Assembly: GCF_024679095.1 (NCBI RefSeq)
Contig: NC_066553.1
Span: forward strand, 5,160,737-5,224,736
DNA from: Eriocheir sinensis
Taxonomy: Eukaryota > Arthropoda > Malacostraca > Decapoda > Varunidae
DNA length: 64,000 nucleotides
Direction of reading: 5' to 3'
Part shown: piece after piece, positions 23,237 to 35,112 of the stretch
Layout: each line of letters begins with the position of its first letter
Position numbering within the stretch: position 1 is the stretch's first letter
Notes under the pieces: generated by a model
The model's database searches: none
Told to the model about the DNA's origin: nothing
What the model saw: the letters and a program-made list of their open reading frames with translations, nothing else
Made by a program: the position numbers and the translations under genes

Positions 23237-23735
23237 AAAAATTCCCTTTCTAAACCCAACGAGAAATGGGTGTTTAGTTTGAAATGCTCTCTCTTCAAAA
23301 AGCCGCCTCCCTGAGAAACCGCTGTGGTGTTTTGAAATAATACTTCCTGGCTTAAAACAAATGAATGAATCTAAATTGTTTGTTCCTAATGACGCGTCAC
23401 GAACGAGTTGGATAATACATGCTTGGGGCGACCTCCTTAGAATATACGGTGTAGTCTTCGTCTCAAATCCACGCAAAGGACATAGTTAAATTAGAATGTG
23501 CTTAGGGAAGGGGAGCCAGCATGATCTCTCACTTCTCTTTCTAAACCCAACGAGAAATGGCTGTCTAGTCTGAAATGCTCTCTCTTCAAAAAGCCGCCTC
23601 CCTGAGAAACTGCTGTGGTGTTTTGAAATAATACTTCCTGGCTGAAAATAAATGAATGAATCTAAATTGTTTGTTCTTAATGGTGCGTCACGAACGAGTT
23701 GGATAATACATGCTTGGGGCGACCTCCTTAGAATA

Positions 23736-23855
23736 TTTTATTTTACAACAAAGGAGACAGCTCAAGGGCACACAAAAAAGGAAACAATAATAAAAAAAGC
23801 CCGCTACTCGCTGCTCCTAAAAAGAATCAAAAGAGGTGGCCGAAAGAGGGGTATA
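23736..23855 (-). mobile_element. LINE-A 3' tail in 291-bp array
   Basis: The reverse complement of the family tail: TTTTACAACAAAGGAGACAG, AGCCCGCTACTCGCTGC, AGAGGTGGCCGAAAG. A short TAT/ATAT at both borders may be the target duplication. Confidence 0.8.
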
Positions 23856-24012
23856 TACGGTGCAGTCCTCGTTCACCCACTGTGCGAAGGACGTTGCTAA
23901 ATTAGAAGGTGCTTAGCGGAGGGGAGCCAGCTTGATCTCTCGCTTCCCTTTTAAGCCCAACGAGAAATGGCTGTCAAGTCTGAAACGCTCTCTTTTCAAA
24001 AACCCGCCTCCG

Positions 24013-24150
24013 TAAGATTATTTTTTATAGTAAGGAAAACAGCTCAAGGGCAATAAACATAATAAAACAAGCCCGCCAGACGCTGCTCCAACAATAGAAA
24101 ATAGAACGAGAGGTCAAAAGAGAGGTCAATTTTGCACAGAGGTATATACT
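24013..24150 (-). mobile_element. LINE-A 3' tail, diverged, at end of array
   Basis: Reverse-oriented tail with AGTAAGGAAAACAGCTCAAG, AGCCCGCCAGACGCTGC and GAGAGGTCAATTTTGCACAG; more mutated than its neighbours. Confidence 0.7.
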
Positions 24151-24258
24151 GGTGCAGAGGTAAAACAAAAGTACATCATGGCCTTATGTAGGTGAATATA
24201 TGCATGTTAGTTTTTATTTTATGTCATGTTCCGAACTAAATATAGTGACACTCCTCTT

Positions 24259-24262
<4 letters not shown>

Positions 24263-24337
<75 letters not shown>
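24263..24337. repeat. (CT)37 microsatellite
   Basis: Perfect CT run followed by C/T-rich sequence to about 24560. From 24560 to 24820 there is unique AT-rich sequence without a recognised feature. Confidence 0.97.
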
Positions 24338-24338
<1 letters not shown>

Positions 24339-24818
24339 CCATTATCTCTCCCTTCTTCTGTTCCTCATTCATTTCTCTCTCCATCTCTCTCCATTTATTT
24401 CTCCCTTCTTCCGTCCTCCATTCATTTCTTCCACTCTCATTCCGTTTATCTCTCTTTTCTTCTGTTCCCCATTTATTACCCTTCATCTCTCTCCTCCTTT
24501 ATCTCTCCCTCTCCCTTTCCCTCATTCATCTCCCTTTATTAGTACCTCTTCTACACTTTAGGTAAACAAATAAATTCAAACCACACTTATAGTTTTCCCG
24601 GCATAAGCTCCAGCCTCCAGCGGCTCAGTGCAATACGATTAAATTATCAAAAAATTATAAACTCAACCGCCACTCTCTCCACCTCAACATTCGGTAAGGC
24701 AGAAATGCAAAGTCTTAGTAGCCTTAGTGGTCTTAGTAGATGCCATTTCACTTAAGTATAGGACCATAGGATCTGTGTATGGTCTGAATATCTATGTAAA
24801 TCTTGTAGTGATCATTGT

Positions 24819-24823
<5 letters not shown>

Positions 24824-24890
<67 letters not shown>

Positions 24891-24947
24891 CTGCTTCACT
24901 TAATCCACTGCTGAATAATATATGACTGTAGAAGTGATAATTGGTGT

Positions 24948-25009
<62 letters not shown>

Positions 25010-25045
25010 TAGTAGTAGTAGTAGTAGTGGTAGTGGTAGTAGTAA
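24824..25045. repeat. (GA)n, (GA)n and (TAG)n cluster
   Basis: GA runs 24824-24886 and about 24951-25006, then a TAG trinucleotide run to 25045 that directly borders the CR1-like LINE fragment. Confidence 0.95.
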
Positions 25046-25050
25046 TAGTT

Positions 25051-25972
25051 ATTATCATTTACATCAATGATTTGGACAGGAATTAATAGTGATGACAGTA
25101 AGTTCGTAGATGATACCAAGATCACTAGAGTAATCCCATCAGATCAGGACGCTAGCCTTCTTAAGGATGAGCTAGACAGACTCTATGATTGGGCGGGGAA
25201 GTGGCAAATGGAATTCAATGTCGGGAAGTATAGTATTCTGAGTGTAGGCAGAAACAACCCCTTACACAATTACTCCTCTAAGCCGGTCTGGGTGTGAAAG
25301 GGACTTCGGAGTCTTAGTGAGCTCCGATCTCCATCTTAGGGCTCAATGCATTCAGGACAAGAATCGTGCAAACAGAGTACTGGGTTTCATCTCAAGGAGC
25401 GTAAACAATAGAAGCGCTGAAGTCATCCTCAAATTTTACTTAGCACTAGTTAAACCTCATTTTGATTATGCGGCTCAGTTCTGGTCGCCGCAGTATACAG
25501 TGATTATCAAGATGTTAGAATCTGTACAGAGGAGGATGACAAAAATATTCAAGGGATGAGAAACTTGGTGCATAAGGATAGACTGAAGCGTTTAAATCTA
25601 CACTCTCTAGAAAGGTGAAGGTTACGAGGAGACTTGATCGAAGTTTATAAGTGGATGAAAGGCTTTAATAAGGGAGATGTTAATAGGGTTTTGGTTGTAA
25701 AAGAGCCAGGTAGGACACGTAGCAATGGTTTTAAGTTAGACAAATTAAGATTCAACAAAAAAATGGCAAGAATTCGTTCACCAGTAGAGTCTTGGATGAG
25801 TGGAACAATCTTGGCAGTCGTGTTGTGAGTGCCAATACCATAGATACATTCAAGAAGAGATTGGATAAACTCATGGACAGTGAAGTAAGGTGGGGTTAGG
25901 ATTACAGGAGCTGCCTTGTACAGACCAACCGTGATCCTTGAAAGCTCCATACGTTCTTATGTTCTTATGTCT
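25051..25972 (+). pseudogene. CR1-like LINE-B, 5'-truncated, multiply frameshifted
   Basis: It begins at the palm motif YINDLD (in a neighbouring frame), then FVDDTK (degenerate catalytic box), LYDWAGKWQMEFNVGKY, QFWSPQY, LESVQRRMTK, RGDLIEVYKWMKG, and a final FKKRLDKLMDS. At least two frame changes and several stops break the frame. The 3' end carries an 8-bp direct repeat (GTTCTTAT GTTCTTAT) instead of poly-A, the type of terminus known for CR1 elements. It is a dead 3' fragment. Confidence 0.85.
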
Positions 25973-25975
25973 TTT

Positions 25976-27124
<1,149 letters not shown>

Positions 27125-27159
27125 CTCTAATATAAGGACGTGTTGTTGTTGGCTAAAGT

Positions 27160-27400
27160 TTATGGCGGTGGTGGTGGTGGTGGTGGTGGTGGTGGTGGTG
27201 GCGATATGGGTGGTAGTGGTGGTGGTGGTGGTGGTGGTGTTCTTAGTAATGATGTTAGTGTTGTCTAGGGCAGCGTAAATGATGGTGATGGAGGAGGTGG
27301 TGTTGAAAATGGTGTTGTAATTATGTTTTTGTAGTTGTGAAGGTTATGGCGGTGGTGTTGGCGGGGACGTCGGTGGTGGTGGTGGTGGTGGTGGTGGTGC
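27160..27400. repeat. (GGT)n trinucleotide tracts
   Basis: GGT/GTT runs at about 27165-27240 and 27370-27400 with interrupted copies between them. Confidence 0.9.
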
Positions 27401-27489
27401 TGTAATGAGGAAGGTGAATAATGGCGGTGTTAATGGGTGTAGTGTTGGTGGTGATGGTGATGATGAGCTCCTATTACCGTGGACTGAGG

Positions 27490-28225
27490 CTATCACGGAG
27501 GAGGAGGAGGAGGAGGAGGTGGAAGAGAAGAAGAAGGAGGAGAAGGAGGAGAAGAAGGAGGTGGAGGAGGAGGAAGGAGGAGAAGGAGATGGAAGAGAAG
27601 AAGAAGGAGGAGAAGAAGAAGAAAAAGAAAAAGAATGAGGAGGAGGATTTAAGGAAGAAGAAAAGAAAAGAATAGCAAATGAATAAGATCAAAGAGGAAA
27701 GTACACGAGAGAAGAGGCGAAGGAGAAGAAGAAGGGGAGAGAAAGGAAGAGTGTAAGGAAGAAAAGAGGAGAAAAGGGAAGAAATGGTAGGAAATGAGAA
27801 AGAGAATTTAATTAAAGGAGAAGAGGGATAAAATGAAAAATGCAAGAAAATACAGAAATGAAATAATAGAATAAAAGATATGAAAAGGAAAGTAAGGAAA
27901 CAAGAGGAAAGAAGTAGATAGGAAGAAGGAATGAAAACAAACGAAGAGGAGGACGAAGCAAAATAAAAGAATAACATGCAGGGAAATAGAGAAAAAGCAA
28001 AAATTAAAGAGAAGAAAGAGGAAAAGAGAAAAATATAGGATGAGTGTGAAAATAGGAAAGGAAAGGAGGAAGGGGAAGAGAGATGGGGAGGGAGAGGAAG
28101 TGGAGGAGGTAAATTATAAGTTGTGGGAAGGAGGAGGAGGAGGACGAGGAAGAGGAGGCGGAGAAGGAGGAAAAAGAAGAAGAATAGAGATATAGGAGAG
28201 AAAATGGTTGTGTTGGTGGTGATTG

Positions 28226-28279
<54 letters not shown>

Positions 28280-28347
28280 GCTTAATTGTCTAAACAAACA
28301 AAAATAACTTCATTTCGCACCAAACTTGTAAACGAGACGCCATTTAC

Positions 28348-28436
<89 letters not shown>

Positions 28437-28504
28437 CAGGAAGCAAGAATGGAACTAAGAGGAGAATAGAGGAAGAAAATGGATGACAAGCTACCTCTTC
28501 CTGC

Positions 28505-28558
<54 letters not shown>

Positions 28559-29031
28559 TAGGTCGTTTCACTGGCCAATTTTTGCTCTGTGTCGCGAGTC
28601 TGGAGAGGAGGAGGAGGGAGAGGAGGAGAAGGAGGGGGAGGAGGAGGAGGAGGAGGAAAAGTGGGAGAAGGAAATTCAAGGGGAAGATGGAAGAGGAGGA
28701 GGTGACAGAGGACGATGTGGAGGAGGAAGAAGTGGATGAGAAGAGGAGGAGAAGATGGAGGAGGAGGAGGAGCAGGAGGAGATGAGAGGAGGTGAAAGTC
28801 GGTGAATATAAATTTAATCTAGAAAACAGGAAGAGAAGAAAAACGGGAGGAAATGGGAGGAACAGAAAATGAATAAAGGAAGGAGGAAAAAGAAAATGGA
28901 AAATACATGAAGAAAAGAGTAAAAAAAAAGAATAATACTAATAAAAAAATATGGAGTTGATGAAAAATGGGAATTAAAATAAAAAAATAAAGTTTGAAGA
29001 TATATGAGAATAAATAAGTATAAAATGAAGG

Positions 29032-29067
<36 letters not shown>

Positions 29068-29870
29068 TAGGAAATGGAAAGAATTGCGTCCCAGAATAAA
29101 GAGAGAGAGAGAGAGAGAGAGAGGAATAAGAGTAGGGAGGTAAAGAGGGAAGAGGAGGAGGAGGAGGAAAAACCGAGATATCAAAAGGTCTCGAGGAACG
29201 AAGGAGGAGGAGGAGGAGGAGGAGGAGGAGGAGGAGGAGGAGGAGGAAAGAAATGATGCGAAGGAAATCTAAGAAGAAAAAGAAGAAGAAAAATAAAAGG
29301 GGTAACATTTCGTGTGTGTGGCTGATCGATTCTTTGTGCGTGATCTGACACCTGAGGAGGAGGAGGAGGAGGAGGAAAGAGGAAGAAGAAGAAAGAAGAA
29401 AAGAAGACAAAATATAAAGAAGGTAAGAAAGAAAATGGAAGAAGAAAAAGAGAAGTTGGATGAAGAACAAGAATAAGAGAACAAGAAAAATATAAGAAAA
29501 AAATATCAAAAAGAATTAATACGAAACAAAACTAACAACTACACACAAAATTAACATGAAAAAAACACATCAACAGAAAGCATAAAAGAAGAAGTCGAGG
29601 AGGAGGAGAAGAAGAAGAAAGAAGGAGGAGGAAGAGTGGATGATGATGAAGAAAAGGAGGAGGAGGAAGAGAAGGAAAAGGAGAAGGAAAAGTGGGTGAT
29701 GATGAAGAAAAGGAGGAGGAGAAGGAGGAGGAAGAGGAGGAGGAAGAGAAGGAAAAGGAGGAGGAGGAGGAGAAGAAGGAGTACATCATGTAGAAAAAGA
29801 TGTCGTATACTAGAAAAATAAATAAAGATAAGCAAACGGACAAAGATGAAGAAGCAGAAGACGAACACGA
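27490..29870. repeat. Purine domain (GGA, GAA, GA)
   Basis: About 2.4 kb with purine-rich + strand. GGA/GAA tracts lie at 27490-27640, 28605-28800, 29147-29249, 29353-29380 and 29595-29790. GA runs lie at 28228-28275, 28351-28431, 28506-28554, 29035-29063 and 29098-29123. Acidic, Arg/Lys-rich, and minus-strand Leu/Phe/Ser frames are all low complexity. Confidence 0.85.
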
Positions 29871-30454
29871 AGTACCCTGAAGCATCGCCGAGCCTGCTGG
29901 GAACATGAGGCGGCCTTCCTGAGTCTCCCCTCGCGCCGCTCCTCCAATAGACTCCTCGAGGTTCAAACACTAACATGACTCGCACGAACTTATGAGGACG
30001 CACACACGGACCCAGATGAAGGAGGAGGACGCCCAGAGTACAGCGTTTCTGACCCACATTCTCAAACATTTCAAGGCGTACAGTATTCATGACAGATTTT
30101 GGACGCTATGGCGGGTAGTACATATTCTTTGGAGTAGCCTTAAGTATTTGTTTATGCCTCGTCTTCTCTGTAGCTTCACATGATTCGTTTTTCTTTTCGT
30201 TTATTTCCCTTGAACTTTTACCGTTACTGTGAAAAAAAAGACAGATAGAATTACCTATTAACCCTTTTGTAGTTGATAGGCTTTTCCTCCTCTTTCCTTT
30301 AGCTACATTTCAGTCATTTCATCATATTGCTTTTGCAGTTTTTAAGCATTTCCTTTTTCTCATATAATAACATTTCCATTTTTACATCACCCAGATAACA
30401 TTCAGACAACCGAATTTACCTACCTATTAACACTAAAGCTATATCTATTAGTGG
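29871..30454. other. Non-repetitive stretch, no gene recognised
   Basis: GC-richer unique sequence to about 30015, then AT-rich DNA. The block around 30056-30140 (ATTCTCAAACATTT, AGATTTTGG) faintly resembles dispersed repeat family A, but the match is too weak to assign. Confidence 0.5.
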
Positions 30455-30745
30455 GTTAAGGTGGTAGCAGTAGCCCCCTGCCCCATTCACCGCGTGATGG
30501 GACGCGGTTTCGAACTCCCAGATTTACGTTTTTTCAGTCACCGCCGAGAGTGGAAACTAACCACATTCTCTGTCCTGAAGACCACCCATCACCCGGACTC
30601 TAGAGAGGAAGTCGTCCAAATCAAAAAAAACGTTCCGGGGGACAGCATGAACCAATGCAAGATGGCGCCACTATAACACTCGCCTGCGCCAGAACAGGCT
30701 GGACCGGCGCAACATGCAGCGACGTAAAAAAAATAAAAAAAAATA
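30455..30745 (+). mobile_element. SINE type II, diverged head
   Basis: The B-box-like region is GGTTTCGAACTCCCAG. The body matches the other copies: TCAGTCACCGCCGAGAG, AACCACATTCTCTGTCC, GTTCCGGGGGACAGCATGA, GCAAGATGGCGCCACTATAA (30658-30677), CTCGCCTGCGCCAGAACAGG and an A-rich tail. Confidence 0.75.
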
Positions 30746-30799
30746 TCTACTAATCGTTCTCTAGCTGTTAGTCTTTTCGTTCTTCTACCCTTCATCATT

Positions 30800-30985
30800 T
30801 CATCGCCTCCATTAACAGCCGAACAAGCAGATTTACCCGCTGTTAACGCCGAGGCAGTTGTTGGTGCTTAATTAGGCGCAAGATCCGGCGCTAATAAGCC
30901 TAATGAGCGTGGACCATCATGACGGTTTGGCTCGTTAAGTGGCGGGAGCAGATTTAGTTGTTTCGCGGCTTGACGATGGACTGGA
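30800..30985. other. Unique island with TAAT cores
   Basis: A short non-repetitive stretch containing CTTAATTAGGCGC, GCTAATAAGCCTAATGAG and GTTTGGCTCGTTAAG. Its composition differs from all neighbours. No gene is seen; it could be a conserved non-coding element, unproven. Confidence 0.25.
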
Positions 30986-30994
30986 ACACTAATA

Positions 30995-32050
30995 AACACT
31001 CGGAGCAGAAGCAGGAACACTAGAAAGTAACAGGAATACTAAACAGTGGAACAGGAACATTAAAAAAGGAACAGGAACAATGAAAAGGAACAGGTGGACA
31101 AAAAAGAGGAACAGGAACATTAAAAAAGGAACAGGAACATTAAAAAGGAACAGGAACAGTAAAAAGGAACAGGTGGACAAAAGAGAGGAACAGGAACATT
31201 AAAAAAGGAACAGGAACACTAAAAAGGAACAGGTGGACAAAAGAGAGGAACAGGAACATTAAAAAAGGAACAGGAACAATAAAAAGGAACTAGAGAACAA
31301 AAGAGAGGAACAGGAACACTAAAAAAAGAACAGGAACACTAAAAAGGAACAAGAGAACAAGAGAGAGGAACAGGAACATTAAAAAAGGAACAGGAACACT
31401 AAAAAGGAACAGGAGGACAAAAGAGAGGAACAGGAACATTAAAAAAGGAACAGGAGAACTGAAAATAAACAGGAGGACAAAAGAGAGGAACAGGAACATT
31501 AAAAAGGAACAGGAACACTAAAAAGAAACAGGTGGACAAAAGAGAGGAACAGGAACATTAAAAAGGAACAGGAACATTAAAAAAGGAACAGGAGAACTGA
31601 AAATAAACAGGAGGACAAAAGAGAGGAACAGGAACATTAAAAAGGAACAGGAACACTAAAAAGGAACAGGTGGACAAAAGAGAGGAACAGGAACATTAAA
31701 AAAGGAACAGGAACACTAAAAAGGAACAAGAGAACAAAAGAGAGGAACAGGAACATTAAAAAAGGAACAGGAACACTAAAAAGGAACAGGTGGAAAAAAG
31801 AGAGGAACATGAACACTAAAAAAGGAACAGGAACATTAAAAAGGAACAGGTGGAAAAAAGAGAGGAACATGAACATTAAAAAAGGAACAGGAACACTAAT
31901 AAGAAACAGAAAGACGAAAGAGATGAACAAGAATACTAAAACTCTAAACAGAAGAACGAAACACAAGAAAGGATTAAAAAACACCAAAAAAGGAACAGCA
32001 CTAAAGAGGAACAAAAATACTAAATAGGAACAGGAAGTCTAGAGAGAGGA
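30995..32050 (+). repeat. 60-bp minisatellite of three ~20-bp subunits, about 17 copies
   Basis: The unit is three related subunits: AGGAACAGGAACATTAAAAA, AGGAACAGGAACACTAAAA and AGGAACAGGTGGACAAAAG. In the regular part the period is exactly 60 bp, hence a multiple of three. This explains the repetitive 20-residue hydrophobic frames on the minus strand (e.g. 31637-32014) and the Lys/Asn/Thr frame on the plus strand. No gene evidence is seen. Confidence 0.95.
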
Positions 32051-32324
32051 AGAGGAACACCAAAAAGTAACAGGAACAGTAGAAGAAAAAGCAACACTAA
32101 TAAAAAGTAGCTCCGATATTTTGCAGGTATTAACAGGAACACGGAGAAGAAACACTAACATTAAAAAAAAGTCATGCAAGTGTTTAGCTCTTTGTTATAC
32201 TTGTAGTGAGTGAATTGGTAGTGTTTGATTTTAGTAGAGTCATTTTTTCGTGTCTATTTCATTTCGGCTTTCTATTACTGTTTTTGAGAAGATAATTAGT
32301 GTGATATTAGTAGTGGTAGAAGGA

Positions 32325-32632
32325 GAGGTAGGCGGTGGCTAAGTGGTCAGCGTGAGGGCGCGGCGTCATGGAGAACCCTGGTACGACTCTCTCTTGCTTG
32401 TTCTAGCTGGCAATTTTCAGTCATCGCCGAGGCTCCTAAGACTACCCACATGCTGTTCTGAAGACCACCTCTCAACCGGAACACTAGATTAACCCTTTTA
32501 AAGAGAATCAAAAATGAGTTCCGGGGGGCGGCATGAGGCAAGCATAATAGCGCCACTAAAAACACTTGCCCCTCGCCATAACGGGCCGGGGCCGACCAAC
32601 AGGCGCCACAGACCGAACGTAAAAAAAAATAT
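32325..32632 (+). mobile_element. SINE type II, third copy
   Basis: The head is GGCGGTGGCTAAGTGGTCAGCG with a mutated B-box. The body is CATCGCCGAGGCTCC, ACCCACATGCTGTTC, GAGTTCCGGGGGGCGGCATG, a mutated AATAGCGCCACTAAAAACAC, GCCATAACGGGCCGGGG and a terminal A run. Confidence 0.8.
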
Positions 32633-32644
32633 TATTAGTATTTG

Positions 32645-32817
32645 TAGTAGTAGTAGTAGTAGTAGGAGTAGTAGTAGTAGAGGTTGAGGAGGACGAGGAG
32701 GAAAGTAGAGGGGAGGTGAAGAGAGGAGGAGGAGGAGGAGAAGAAGGAGGAGGAGGAGGGAGAAGAAGCGTAAAATGGAACTATAAGAAAAAGGTGATGG
32801 TGATGAAGAAATAAAGT

Positions 32818-32870
<53 letters not shown>

Positions 32871-32948
32871 ACAGGGGCAATTTAATAAAGCTGAACTGAA
32901 TGTGGCAGAAAAGTTAATACACAATGCATTAAAATGGTTTGATTAAAT

Positions 32949-32991
<43 letters not shown>

Positions 32992-33271
32992 TACGGTGGA
33001 AACAGCCATACATAATTAAACATGGCAAGCTTTATCCGTAGAATTTAATGCCGCCGCTGGAGAACAAAATGCTAATGTAAAGATAATTGAGAGAGAGAGA
33101 GGCAGGCAGGCACACCACCCTCTCCCAAGCTTCGCCACAAAAGGCGTAATATTCCTTAGTTTACGATTAAGGTTATGATACGAACGAAGGGAGAAGAGGA
33201 AGGGAGGAGGAGGAGGAAGAGGAAGAGAGAGAGGAAGAGGAGGAGGAGGAGGAAGAGGAGGAAGAGAGCAA

Positions 33272-33321
<50 letters not shown>

Positions 33322-33340
33322 AGGGGATAAGTAAAGGTAA

Positions 33341-33382
<42 letters not shown>
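32645..33382. repeat. Microsatellite cluster with GA-CT inverted pair
   Basis: TAG run 32645-32682; GGA/GAA 32690-32765; GA runs 32824-32868 and 32953-32988; GGA/GA 33200-33318. The last GA run (about 33283-33318) is followed after 25 bp by a CT run 33344-33382, forming a perfect inverted repeat. Confidence 0.9.
32989..33085 (+). repeat. Dispersed ~90-bp repeat next to (GA)n, copy 1
   Basis: The sequence with TACGGTGGAAACAGCCATAC, CTTTATCCGTAGAATTTAA and GCCGCC closely matches 58480-58570. Both copies start immediately after a (GA)n run. Confidence 0.75.
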
Positions 33383-33383
<1 letters not shown>

Positions 33384-33438
33384 ACGGAGCGAGAAGCTAA
33401 AATATATTCACATCAGTGTTTATCGTGGAGCTGAACAA

Positions 33439-33443
33439 AGTGT

Positions 33444-33511
<68 letters not shown>

Positions 33512-33854
33512 GGTGGAATAAAGTCGTGCCTAATAACTACACACACACACACACACACTCCTGTTTGTTCTCTAAAATGCTCTTCTTCTCTTCCTCATTC
33601 TGTATTCATGTTCTTTTCTGCGTTTTCTTGCTCGTCTTTAGCTTGTTTTCTTTTATGCGACCATTTCTTCCTCCTCCTCCTCCTCCTCCTCCTCCTCCTC
33701 CTCCTCTTTTTAAGCCTCTTTGCATGCACTATTGTTCCTCATTTCATATTATCTCTTCCGCTTTTTACTTGTTTCTTCTTTTACTGTTTTTTTATTTATT
33801 TTTGTGTTTTCATTTTCTTTTTCTCCTCTGTTCGTATTATCTCTGTCTGGGTTT

Positions 33855-33903
<49 letters not shown>

Positions 33904-33991
33904 CTCTGTGTTTCTTTTCTTTTTTTTTCTACATTTTTGTCTTTTCTTCTGCCTCCGCGGTCACTCTGTCTGTTTTTCTTTTAGTCTGTCT

Positions 33992-34074
<83 letters not shown>
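33439..34074. repeat. (GT)n, (CTC)n, (GT)n, (CT)n cluster
   Basis: GT runs 33439-33509 and 33860-33901, a short AC run 33540-33557, a CTC run 33669-33705, and a CT run 33995-34074. Frames through them are artefacts. Confidence 0.95.
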
Positions 34075-34076
<2 letters not shown>

Positions 34077-34129
34077 GACTTCATCACCGACACGATAGGT
34101 ACAAATTTCCTTGGTCCTTTGTAACCCCA

Positions 34130-34824
34130 CGACGAGGAGGAGGAGGAAGAAGAAGAGGAGGAGGAGGAGGAGGAGGAGGAGGAGGAGGAGGAGGAGGTAG
34201 CAAGGTCAAGGATGATGGAGAAGGAAAATGATAGGAAGAGGAAAGTATTTTTTTAAAGATGGGAGATGGGAGACGAATGGGGAGATAAGAGGAGATGGGC
34301 TGGGGAGATGAAAGGCCGTGGAGATGAGTTGAGGAGAGGAGAGATGTCTAGGAGGGAAGAGGTTGTGAAATTACTTACGGTAGGAGAGAAAGGAGGTGGA
34401 GGAGGAAGAGGAGGAGGAGGAGGAGGTGGAGATGACAGGGGAGGATGCTGGGAAGATGATGGGAGGAGATGATGGTGTTGGATGGGCTATCATGCGTGTG
34501 ACAGGACTGGATACACCCTTTTCAACACCATCATCACCACCATCACCACCGCTACTACGCTCGCCCTCACCACCACCACCTCCACCACCTCCACCACCAG
34601 CGGCACCTATAAAAAAAATCATTGGCAATTCAACCACAATCACCACCTTTATCACCAGTTCACTACCGCCAATCACCACCTTTCATCACCATCACCACCA
34701 CCACCACCTTACACCGTCTTGGCTTGAGTATCATCACCACCACCACCACCATCATCATCATCACCACCACCACCACCACTATCATTACCACTACGCCGAC
34801 GCCTTCATCATCACCATCTCCACC

Positions 34825-34862
<38 letters not shown>

Positions 34863-35112
34863 CAACAACAACAACATCATTGATACTAATGCTAACAGGA
34901 ACATTACCTTAAACTTCATTTTCCTCCTCCTCCTCCTCCTCCTCCTCCTCCTCCCCCTCCCCCTCCTCCTCCTCCTCCTCCTCCTTCTCCTCCTCCTGAT
35001 CAAATCCACCACCTGTTAGTATTTCCTTCTCCCTTCCTCTGCTCATCTCCTTCTCCTCCTCCTCCTCCTCCTCCTCCTCCTCCTCCTCCTCCTCCTCCTC
35101 CTCCTCCTCCTC
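34130..35112. repeat. Trinucleotide cluster (GGA, CAC, AAC, CTC)
   Basis: GGA run 34130-34197 and a shorter one near 34400; CAC/ATC-rich 34520-34835; AAC run 34838-34876; CTC runs 34922-34995 and 35053-35112. Poly-His, poly-Thr, poly-Ser and poly-Leu frames result. Confidence 0.9.

Larger units (their letters stand above)
23005..24012 (+). repeat. 291-bp tandem array, about 3 units
   Basis: The landmark AACCCAACGAGAAATGG starts near 23253, 23544 and 23954, and AGAATGTGCTTAG at 23071 and 23493. The plain period is 291 bp; the two longer intervals equal 291 plus 131 and 291 plus 119. These extra lengths are the LINE-A tails inserted at 23105 and 23736. Other unit landmarks are AAGCCGCCTCCCTGAGAAAC and GCGTCACGAACGAGTTGG. 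No gene is seen. Confidence 0.85.

Noticed and set aside
30056..30140. Sixth copy of dispersed repeat family A
   Set aside because: Only two short words match; identity is too low to separate from chance.
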